NCBI GenBank assembly: GCA_017437925.1 | Contig: JAFRWQ010000118.1 | Coordinates: 1 to 11,892 of the forward strand | Direction: 5' to 3' | Length of the DNA stretch: 11,892 bases | Origin: Bacillota bacterium | GTDB taxonomy: Bacteria > Bacillota_A > Clostridia > Peptostreptococcales > Anaerovoracaceae | In this document: positions 6,728-11,892 of the stretch, piece after piece | How the letters are laid out: every line of letters begins with the position of its first letter | Numbering within the stretch: position 1 is the first letter of the stretch | Made by a program: the position numbers and the translations under genes | Notes under the pieces: generated by a model | Database searches by the model: none | Told to the model about the DNA's origin: nothing | What the model saw: only the letters and a program-made list of their open reading frames with translations

Positions 6728-8416
6728 TTAGTTAGCCCAGTAGAAATTGTAGACGTAGTAGTAGTTGGTGTTGATCTCCTCGCAGACCAGATCCTTGTTG
6801 TAGGCATAGGGGATGGCCTTGTGGAAGGTCGGGATGATGTAGCACTCATCCTGGATGATGCGGTTGGCTTCGATCCAGTCGAGCTTTCTCTGAGCTTCGT
6901 CAGACTGGTTCATAGCCTTGACCATAGCGGCATCCAGCGCCTGATCCTGAGCCATGGGCTCGGTGTACAGACCCTCAGCAAGCTGCGCATCAGTCAGATA
7001 TCTGTAGTACTGATAGCTGAGTCCGGCGTCCGGAGTGAAGTTGGTTCCGGTGGTGGACAGATCGAAGTCGTGGTCCTTTCTCAGCTGACGGCAGGCGGCG
7101 GAGTCGGCCAGAGTGATCTCGGCCTTGACGCCGATCTCCTTCAGGTTGGACTGGAATACGGTGGACATCTTGCCCCAGTAGGAGCCGTTGATGGTGTCGA
7201 TCTCGCCTATGTCGCAGCCGTCCGCGTAGCCGGCTTCTGCCAGCAGGGCCTTGGCCTTCTCCACGTCATAGAGGTAAGCCTCTACGCCGTTGGCCTGCAG
7301 CTCTTCGGGAGTGAAGCCGCCGTATACGGTGACCGGGTTGAACATTGAGTAGGCGGGAGTGGCTATGCCGTCGTAGGCGGCTATGCACATTGCCTCTCTG
7401 TTGATGCAGTAAGCCATGGCCTTACGGACTCTCTTGTCGGTCAGGCAGGTCTTGGGGCTGAGCATGTTGACAACGAAGAAGCTGGTGTGGGTGGTCGGGG
7501 AGAGGAAGGTGGTGTAGTCGCTGTTGTTGGACAGGCTCTCCCAGGCGGCGGTCGGAACTACGATGAAGTCGAGGTCTCCGGCCTCAAAGCCTACGGTGAT
7601 GGTGTTGTTGTCGGCAAGTACAGACAGCTCGATGTTCTTGATCCTCGCTTCTCCTCTGTAGTAGTCGGGGAAGGCGGTGAACTTGATCTCGGCGTCGGGG
7701 TTGTACTCGGTGATCACATAGGGACCGGTGCCGTAGGGTACCCATTCGGTTCCGGTGATGCCCTTCTCTTCGGCCTTCAGATACTCTTCCTTATTGAGGA
7801 TATAGCCCCAGAGGAAGATATTTCTTATGAATGCAACGTCGGTATCGGTCGCCTTGATCTCTACGGTATCGTCGTCGATGACCTTGGCATAATCGAAGTT
7901 GGGAGCGTTGGTCCTTCTTCTGGTATAGGGTCCGTCCTTGAATTCAAACTGCAGGGACCATGCCACATCCTCGGCGGTCAGCTTCTTGCCGTTGTGGAAT
8001 ACTACGTCGCGGTTGACCTTTACTCTGTAGGTCATGCCGTCGGGCAGGGCTTCCCAGGAGAGTCCGCAGCGGGGATTGAAGGTGTCGCCTTCGATGAGGA
8101 ACAGGGTCTCATAGATGTTGGTGAAGCACTGGAAGTCGATGATGGCGCCCGAGTTATAGGGATTCAGAGTCTCGACGACCTGGTTGCAGGTGATGTGGAT
8201 GGTATCCCTTGCGCTCTTGGTGTTGTCTGCCCCTGTGGGAGCGGCAGCTGTCGGGGGTGCCTCTACTTTGCCCGGAGTACTGGTCTGGGCAGGCTGGGTG
8301 GTCTGAGCAGGCTGGGTGGTCTGTGCGGGCTGCTGTGTCTCGGTCTTTGAGCCGCAGGCGCAGAAGACAAGTACCAGGGCCAGGCTCAGCGCCATGACCT
8401 TAAGAAACTTATTCAT
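6728..8416 (-). CDS. Extracytoplasmic solute-binding lipoprotein, family 5 (OppA/DppA type), copy 1
   Basis: A 562-residue binding protein for the importer encoded directly downstream. The signal peptide is residues 1-20 (MNKFLKV, then a hydrophobic stretch), with a lipobox-like FCAC placing the lipidated Cys at 21, so the protein is anchored to the outer face of the membrane. A Gln/Thr/Pro/Ala linker with three QPAQT(T/S) units (29-46) follows. The SBP_bac_5 domain begins near residue 73. TLNPYNSG (83-90), YETL (102-105) and HNGKKLTAEDVAWSL (141-155) are typical of this family. The mature part has ten further Cys, high for an exported protein and consistent with an anaerobe. AAGGAGGAG precedes the ATG. 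It is 92% identical to the neighbouring copy, with 44 substitutions and no gaps, mostly at residues 95-265 and 476-511. The ligand is unknown; peptide, opine or another amino-containing solute is possible. Confidence 0.94.
   Translation of the reverse strand: MNKFLKVMALSLALVLVFCACGSKTETQQPAQTTQPAQTTQPAQTSTPGKVEAPPTAAAPTGADNTKSARDTIHITCNQVVETLNPYNSGAIIDFQCFTNIYETLFLIEGDTFNPRCGLSWEALPDGMTYRVKVNRDVVFHNGKKLTAEDVAWSLQFEFKDGPYTRRRTNAPNFDYAKVIDDDTVEIKATDTDVAFIRNIFLWGYILNKEEYLKAEEKGITGTEWVPYGTGPYVITEYNPDAEIKFTAFPDYYRGEARIKNIELSVLADNNTITVGFEAGDLDFIVVPTAAWESLSNNSDYTTFLSPTTHTSFFVVNMLSPKTCLTDKRVRKAMAYCINREAMCIAAYDGIATPAYSMFNPVTVYGGFTPEELQANGVEAYLYDVEKAKALLAEAGYADGCDIGEIDTINGSYWGKMSTVFQSNLKEIGVKAEITLADSAACRQLRKDHDFDLSTTGTNFTPDAGLSYQYYRYLTDAQLAEGLYTEPMAQDQALDAAMVKAMNQSDEAQRKLDWIEANRIIQDECYIIPTFHKAIPYAYNKDLVCEEINTNYYYVYNFYWAN
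8279..8332 (-). repeat. Three 18-nt units encoding the QPAQTT linker of copy 1
   Basis: Three consecutive units encode QPAQTT, QPAQTT and QPAQTS just after the lipidated Cys. At DNA level the units differ at several third positions, unlike the nearly identical units in the other copy. The linker probably tethers the binding domain away from the membrane. Confidence 0.8.
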
Positions 8417-8450
8417 TTTCTCCTCCTTGTTTTAGGATCTTGGGTATCGC

Positions 8451-8480
8451 TGCTGAAGGACCCCTGGGTCTGCTTCAGCA
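8451..8480 (-). promoter_or_regulatory. Leader stem-loop upstream of copy 1
   Basis: TGCTGAAG at 8451-8458 pairs with CTTCAGCA at 8473-8480, and GACC at 8459-8462 pairs with GGTC at 8467-8470 across a 2-nt bulge, with a 4-nt loop. It begins 35 nt upstream of the ATG and lies just downstream of the putative promoter, so it would sit at the 5' end of the mRNA. There is no T-run after it, so it is more likely an mRNA stabiliser or a regulated leader than a terminator. Confidence 0.55.
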
Positions 8481-8496
8481 CGATAAAGAAATACTG

Positions 8497-8524
8497 TTAT
8501 TATTGTGACATTTTGATTACACAA
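8497..8524 (-). promoter_or_regulatory. Putative promoter of copy 1
   Basis: Minus-strand TTGTGT (8519-8524) and TAATAA (8497-8502) are separated by 16 nt. The AAAATGTCA and TAATAACAG blocks around them are conserved upstream of the other copy, while the bases between vary. The -35 match is poor. TTGAAT sequences slightly further upstream are an alternative. Confidence 0.4.
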
Positions 8525-8558
8525 ATTCAATATTCAAACCGACCTGTATTGGACGGTC

Positions 8559-8581
8559 CGATTAAGCATCTTGCACAGTCC
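8559..8581. promoter_or_regulatory. Shared 23-nt upstream element, copy 1 instance
   Basis: It is identical over 23 nt to 10641-10663, with core TTAAGCATCTTGCACAG. It lies about 35 nt upstream of the putative -35 of copy 1, the usual place for an activator. Bases on both sides are much less conserved, so it looks selected rather than left over from duplication. It contains only short dyads (GCA-N3-TGC, AAG-N3-CTT). Best guess: a binding site for the adjacent PucR-family regulator. Confidence 0.55.
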
Positions 8582-8741
8582 CTTAAAAGTAATATGACTA
8601 AAACATTTTGAAAACTATAAATTTCATATATTTTACTGGGATTAGAACAAGATAACTGCTCCTAATGTCATACAGCATCATCGTTTATTTTAAAACGGCT
8701 GTCTTTCGCTGTGCAGTTTGCTTACGGACTCCGAAAGAAAT

Positions 8742-8771
8742 GCCCGGGCACGCTTTATTGCGCGTCCGGGC
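8742..8771 (-). terminator. Rho-independent terminator of copy 2
   Basis: GCCCGGGCACGC (8742-8753) and GCGCGTCCGGGC (8760-8771) form a 12-position stem with one mismatch and one G-U pair around a 6-nt loop. On the minus strand it is followed by ATTTCTTTC, a fair T-rich tail. It lies 36 nt past the stop of copy 2, suggesting that this copy is transcribed mainly as its own unit. Confidence 0.7.
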
Positions 8772-8807
8772 AGCTTTGATGCTTTGTCTTCAGGTATTAA
8801 GGCTTAT

Positions 8808-10496
8808 TTAGTTGGCCCAGTAGAAATTGTAGACGTAGTAGTAGTTGGTGTTGATCTCCTCGCAGACCAGATCCTTGTTGTAGGCATAGGGTATGGCCTT
8901 GTGGAAGGTCGGGATGATGTAGCACTCATCCTGGATGATGCGGTTGGCTTCGATCCAGTCGAGTCTTCTCTGGGTCTCGTCGGGATCGTTCATAGCCTTG
9001 ACGAATGCCGCATCCAGCTCCTGGTTCTGAGCCATGGGCTCGGTATTGAGGCCGCTGGCGATCTGCTCGGGAGTCAGATATCTGTAGTACTGATAGCTGA
9101 GTCCGGCGTCGGGAGTGAAGTTGGTTCCGGTGGTGGACAGATCGAAGTCGTGGTCCTTTCTCAGCTGACGGCAGGCAGCGGAGTCGGCCAGGGTGATCTC
9201 GGCGGTGACGCCTATATCCTTCAGGTTGGACTGGAATACGGTGGACATCTTGCCCCAGTAGGAGCCGTTGATGGTATCGATCTCACCGATGTCGCAGCCG
9301 TTGGCGTAGCCGGCTTCTGCCAGCAGGGCCTTGGCCTTCTCCACGTCATAGAAGTAAGCTTCTACGCCGTTGGCCTGCAGCTCTTCGGGAGTGAAGCCGC
9401 CGTATACGGTGTCGGGGTTGAACATGGAGTAGGCGGGCTGGGCTATGCCGTCATAGGCGGCTATGCACATGGCCTCTCTGTTGATGCAGTAAGCCATAGC
9501 CTTGCGCACTCTCTTGTCGGTCAGGCAGGTCTTGGGGCTGAGCATGTTTACAACGAAGAAGCTGGTATGGGTGGTCGGGGAGAGGAAGGTGGTGTAGTCG
9601 CTGTTGTTGGACAGACTCTCCCAGGCGGCGGTCGGAACTACGATGAAGTCGAGGTCTCCGGCCTCAAAGCCTACGGTGATGGTGTTGTTGTCGGCGAGTA
9701 CGGTCAGGTCGACGTTCTTGATGCGGGCTTCGCCTCTGTAATAGTCGGGGAAGGCGGTCATCAGTATCTCGGCGTCGGGGTTGTACTCGGTGATCACATA
9801 GGGACCGGTGCCCCAGGGTACCCATTCGGTTCCGGTGATGCCCTTCTCTTCTGCCTTCAGGTACTCTTCCTTGTTGAGTATATAGCCGACTATGCAGATG
9901 TTTCTCATGAACGCGACGTCGGTATCGGTCGCCTTGATCTCTACGGTATCGTCGTCTATGACCTTGGCATACTCGAAGTTGGAGACGTTGGACCTCTTCC
10001 TTACATAGGGTCCGTCCTTGAGCTCATAGTTGAGGGACCAGGCTACGTCCTCGGCGGTAAGCTTCTGTCCGTTGTGGAATACTACGTCGCGGTTGACCTT
10101 TACTCTGTAGGTCATGCCGTCGTCCAGGGCTTCCCAGGAGAGTCCGCAGCGGGGCTCGAATCTGTCGCCCTCGATGAGGAACAGGGTCTCGTAGATGTTG
10201 GTGAAGCACTGATTGTCGATGATGGCGCCCGAGTTATAGGGATTCAAGGTCTCGACGACCTGGTTGCAGGTGATGTGGATGGTATCCCTTGCGCTCTTGG
10301 TGTTGTCTGCCCCCGCGGGAGCGGCAGCTGTGGGCGGCGCTTCTACCGTGCCAGGAGTACTGGTCTGGGCAGGCTGTGTGGTCTGGGCAGGCTGTGTGGT
10401 CTGGGCAGGCTGCTGTGTCTCGGTCTTGGAACCGCAGGCGCAGAAGACAAGCACCAGGGCCAGGCTCAGAGCCATGACCTTAAGAAACTTATTCAT
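8808..10496 (-). CDS. Extracytoplasmic solute-binding lipoprotein, family 5 (OppA/DppA type), copy 2
   Basis: A 562-residue paralogue of the next gene with the same plan: signal peptide 1-20, lipidated Cys 21, Gln/Thr/Pro/Ala linker 29-46, and SBP_bac_5 domain from about 73 to the end. The frame is open upstream to an ATG at 10622, but the start used here is the ATG at 10496. It has GAGGAGG at a normal spacing, begins exactly where the paralogue begins, and puts the signal peptide at the N-terminus. Replacements relative to copy 1 include F95N, T112R, P125D, W203V, Y228W, K245L, F246M, V362D, D476P and Y484N. Several change charge or ring character and may alter the binding pocket. Residues 266-352, 432-475 and 512-562 are unchanged. 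It has its own terminator, leader stem-loop and upstream element, so it may be expressed separately from the transporter operon. It presumably delivers a related ligand to the same BCDF core, since no second translocator is present in the window. Confidence 0.94.
   Translation of the reverse strand: MNKFLKVMALSLALVLVFCACGSKTETQQPAQTTQPAQTTQPAQTSTPGTVEAPPTAAAPAGADNTKSARDTIHITCNQVVETLNPYNSGAIIDNQCFTNIYETLFLIEGDRFEPRCGLSWEALDDGMTYRVKVNRDVVFHNGQKLTAEDVAWSLNYELKDGPYVRKRSNVSNFEYAKVIDDDTVEIKATDTDVAFMRNICIVGYILNKEEYLKAEEKGITGTEWVPWGTGPYVITEYNPDAEILMTAFPDYYRGEARIKNVDLTVLADNNTITVGFEAGDLDFIVVPTAAWESLSNNSDYTTFLSPTTHTSFFVVNMLSPKTCLTDKRVRKAMAYCINREAMCIAAYDGIAQPAYSMFNPDTVYGGFTPEELQANGVEAYFYDVEKAKALLAEAGYANGCDIGEIDTINGSYWGKMSTVFQSNLKDIGVTAEITLADSAACRQLRKDHDFDLSTTGTNFTPDAGLSYQYYRYLTPEQIASGLNTEPMAQNQELDAAFVKAMNDPDETQRRLDWIEANRIIQDECYIIPTFHKAIPYAYNKDLVCEEINTNYYYVYNFYWAN
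10359..10412 (-). repeat. Three nearly identical 18-nt units encoding the QPAQTT linker of copy 2
   Basis: The first two units are identical at DNA level and the third differs only in its last codon. Perfect short tandem repeats inside a gene can change in number by replication slippage, which would lengthen or shorten the membrane linker by 6 residues without a frameshift. Confidence 0.8.
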
Positions 10497-10529
10497 ATTT
10501 TCCTCCTCACAATAATGTTTTGACAGCTT

Positions 10530-10564
10530 CGCGGCTGAACGGACAGGGAGACCGCTCCGCCGCG
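10530..10564 (-). promoter_or_regulatory. Leader stem-loop upstream of copy 2
   Basis: On the minus strand CGCGGC pairs with GCCGCG, and inside it GAGCGG pairs with CCGTTC (one G-U), separated by a single opposed mismatch, around a 9-nt loop. It begins 34 nt upstream of the ATG, matching the position of the copy 1 leader hairpin although the stem sequences are unrelated. This supports the structure being the conserved feature. Confidence 0.55.
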
Positions 10565-10578
10565 CTAAAGTAATGCTG

Positions 10579-10606
10579 TTATTAGTTTGACATTTTGCAG
10601 AAGCAA
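10579..10606 (-). promoter_or_regulatory. Putative promoter of copy 2
   Basis: Minus-strand TTGCTT (10601-10606) and TAATAA (10579-10584) are 16 nt apart. The position and -10 element match those of copy 1. Flanking blocks AAAATGTCA and TTGAA-N2-TTGAATTTG are conserved. The exact -35 is uncertain. Confidence 0.4.
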
Positions 10607-10640
10607 ATTCAATGTTCAACACGTACCGTATCTGCCTCTT

Positions 10641-10663
10641 CGATTAAGCATCTTGCACAGTCC
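10641..10663. promoter_or_regulatory. Shared 23-nt element, copy 2 and regulator instance
   Basis: Identical to 8559-8581. It lies in the 240-nt divergent region between copy 2 and the PucR-family gene, about 35 nt upstream of the copy 2 -35. It also covers the putative -35 of the regulator gene, so a bound protein could activate the binding-protein gene and repress the regulator. Confidence 0.55.
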
Positions 10664-10681
10664 GCGCAAAAATGATATAGT
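10653..10681 (+). promoter_or_regulatory. Putative promoter of the PucR-family regulator
   Basis: TTGCAC (10653-10658) and TATAGT (10676-10681) are separated by 17 nt. The -10 matches consensus at 5 of 6 positions; the -35 at only 3 of 6. The equivalent place beside the copy 1 element has no good -10, as expected because no plus-strand gene follows there. Confidence 0.45.
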
Positions 10682-10736
10682 TACATTATTCTCGGAGATA
10701 TAAAAAACCTGATAGCTTGCAAAATTAAGAGGAATT

Positions 10737-11892
10737 ATGTCTTATAATCTTATCGATATTTATAAAAACAGCGAGCTTTCCATGTGCAGACTGCTCACTG
10801 GATCCTCGGGCTTCAGCACTCCCGTGACCTCCTGCGAGTGGTCGCGCCTTGAAGAAGGCCGGATCCGCGCTTCGAAAAACTGCCTGATCATAAGCAGGCT
10901 CAAGCCATCGGCGCTTTCGGACCCGGGGCTGTGTTCCAAGATCGCCTTTGAGCTCAGCGCCGGGGGCTGCTCCGGCCTGGTCCTTAAAAACTCGGACGAA
11001 GACATCCCCAAAGAAATGCTCGGCGAAGCGGAAGCCCTGAAATTTCCCCTGTTCACCATGCCTAAGGACCTGCAGGTCAACCGGCTCATCAGCTCCATCT
11101 TAAGGTACGTGATACTCGAAGCCTCATCCCAGCAGTTCTCGGAGAGCGAGAGCTTCTTCATGGACCTGATCTCGGACAACATAAGCACCGAGAGCGAAGC
11201 CAGACAGAGGGCCGAATACCTCAAGTGGATAAATCCTCCCTTTTCCCTCATACTTTTCGACGTCAAGAGCTTCGCCCAGATCGCGGAAGAAAAGACCGAG
11301 GCTGAGATCCTGAGGTTCAAGGAGCTGCTCAAGGTCAGCATAGAGAGCAAACTGATGGAGTTCTCGAGATCTTCGCTGGTCCACGTGCAGAACGACAGCT
11401 TCCTTTATATCTGCAGAAAGACGGACCGCAGCGCCCTGATAGAAGCGGCGGAGAGCATCAGGGACCGGGTGAAGGAGGAGCTGGACGCCTCCCTTTACAT
11501 AGGCATCTCCGACCCCTGCAAGAGCTACCTCGACATACCCCAGGCCAACAGGCAGGTGCTGGCCGCCAGATACATAGCCAGAAACCGCGGCATCCCCATA
11601 GTCCACATCCACGACGCCGATCTTGAGAACGCCCTGATATGGTGCGGCGACAAGAGGAGCCTCGCCGACTTCTCCATCTCCAAGCTCAGGCCCATACTGG
11701 AATACGACAGGGAGAACGGCACCAACCTGATAAGGACGGCGATGGTCCTTGCCCAGAACCTGGGAAGGCGCAGCGAGACCGCGGAAAAGCTCTACATACA
11801 CAGGAACACCCTGAACAGCAGGATAAAGACCCTGGAGCAGATCTGCGGAACGGACCTCAGCGACGGCTCCGCCCTGCTGGACCTGGCCTTCG
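10737..11892 (+). CDS. PucR-family transcriptional regulator (3' end cut off)
   Basis: 385 residues are visible before the window edge, and probably only the last few are missing. The N-terminal ~125 residues resemble the PucR ligand-sensing domain, a middle part (about 160-290) the GGDEF-like CdaR domain, and the C-terminus (about 333-385) the PucR helix-turn-helix. In the last, AEKLYIHRNTLNSRIKTLEQ (349-368) is the family signature (HRNTL..RI..LE), followed by G371, L374 and the leucine-rich end. Known members control purine, allantoin, glucarate or amino-acid-related catabolism, often as activators. AAGAGG at about 4-5 nt spacing supports the ATG at 10737. It is transcribed away from the binding-protein genes. 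Divergent placement and the shared 23-nt element suggest that it regulates them and possibly itself. The effector is unknown. Confidence 0.9.
   Translation, partial: MSYNLIDIYKNSELSMCRLLTGSSGFSTPVTSCEWSRLEEGRIRASKNCLIISRLKPSALSDPGLCSKIAFELSAGGCSGLVLKNSDEDIPKEMLGEAEALKFPLFTMPKDLQVNRLISSILRYVILEASSQQFSESESFFMDLISDNISTESEARQRAEYLKWINPPFSLILFDVKSFAQIAEEKTEAEILRFKELLKVSIESKLMEFSRSSLVHVQNDSFLYICRKTDRSALIEAAESIRDRVKEELDASLYIGISDPCKSYLDIPQANRQVLAARYIARNRGIPIVHIHDADLENALIWCGDKRSLADFSISKLRPILEYDRENGTNLIRTAMVLAQNLGRRSETAEKLYIHRNTLNSRIKTLEQICGTDLSDGSALLDLAF

Larger units (their letters stand above)
8417..8741. other. Non-coding spacer between the two binding-protein genes, upstream of copy 1
   Basis: Together with the hairpin and 3' end of the other copy this spacer is 391 nt long (8417-8807). 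It holds the copy 1 ribosome site, a leader stem-loop, a putative promoter and the shared 23-nt element, listed separately. From about 8582 to 8740 it is AT-rich, with short A and T tracts, and I see no credible gene or small RNA signal there on either strand. Confidence 0.7.
6728..10663. repeat. Tandem duplication, about 2.08-kb period, of binding-protein gene plus upstream region
   Basis: 6728-8581 and 8808-10663 align from stop codon to the 23-nt element. The offset is 2080 nt throughout the genes and 2082 nt at the element. Homology fades beyond the element and in the terminators, which differ in sequence. Both copies are intact, in the same orientation and equal in length, so this is a duplicated functional gene and not an assembly artefact or pseudogene pair. 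Confidence 0.9.

Noticed and set aside
8559..8581. Shared 23-nt element as a catabolite-response (cre) site or a CRISPR repeat
   Set aside because: It lacks the cre consensus and dyad, and there are only two instances 2.08 kb apart, without spacers.
8582..8740. Possible small gene or promoter-like TTGAAA and TATATT strings in the AT-rich spacer
   Set aside because: Spacing is wrong for a promoter, no plus-strand gene follows, and no open frame with a ribosome site was found.
8718..10523. 601-codon plus-strand open frame opposite copy 2, with shorter equivalents opposite copy 1
   Set aside because: It is antisense to a clear family 5 binding protein, has no ribosome site or recognisable domain, and its Gly/Leu-rich end is simply the reverse of the QPAQTT repeat. 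The long openness follows from codon bias of the real gene.
10497..10622. Extended start for copy 2 at 10622
   Set aside because: It would add 42 residues before the signal peptide, covering the promoter and leader hairpin. The paralogue starts at the equivalent of 10496, where a strong ribosome site is present.
10760..11801. Minus-strand open frames opposite the PucR-family gene
   Set aside because: The plus strand has a complete regulator with a matching helix-turn-helix signature; the minus frames show no domain or ribosome site.

Overview
The window looks like chromosomal DNA from an anaerobic member of the Firmicutes, most likely class Clostridia. This is an inference. The two binding proteins have clostridial-style lipoprotein signals (Cys-Ala-Cys-Gly after a short hydrophobic run). 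Ribosome sites are strong AGGAGG types. Coding regions are GC-rich with frequent ATA and AGG codons, intergenic regions are AT-rich, and the exported binding proteins carry an unusual number of cysteines, as in strict anaerobes. No rRNA, tRNA, insertion sequence, phage gene or CRISPR array was seen.

Layout. Positions 1-2683 (minus strand) hold two translationally coupled flavoproteins. The upstream one (1226-2683) is a GlpA-like DAO-fold oxidoreductase with a C-terminal BFD-type [2Fe-2S] domain. The downstream one (1-1229, cut by the window edge) is the FAD/NAD(P) pyridine-nucleotide-disulfide-type partner. Positions 2774-6623 (minus) hold a complete dipeptide/oligopeptide-class ABC transporter core in the order permease B, permease C, ATPase D, ATPase F, with gaps of 1-16 nt between genes. 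Positions 6728-10496 (minus) hold two tandem substrate-binding lipoproteins, each 562 residues, about 92% identical and alignable without gaps. Each has its own leader, upstream element and terminator-like hairpin. From 10737 to the right edge (plus strand) a divergently transcribed PucR-family regulator is nearly complete, lacking only its last residues.

How it may work together (inference). The PucR-type protein probably senses a nitrogen-containing small molecule and acts on the 240-nt divergent region and on the upstream region of the second binding-protein gene. A 23-nt sequence is identical in both places and is the best operator candidate. The two binding proteins would feed one BCDF translocator. 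Their differences are clustered, which suggests different ligand preferences. The imported compound, or a product of it, might then be oxidised by the two-flavoprotein system, with electrons passing through the [2Fe-2S] centre. The substrate cannot be read from the sequence. Glycerol-3-phosphate is the textbook substrate of GlpA-like enzymes, but pairing with a peptide-class importer and a PucR regulator leaves other substrates open, such as opine-like or amino-acid-derived compounds.

The parts are all from known families. The less ordinary signals are the mosaic divergence of the tandem binding proteins, the shared 23-nt element, and leader stem-loops that occupy the same place in both genes but differ in sequence.
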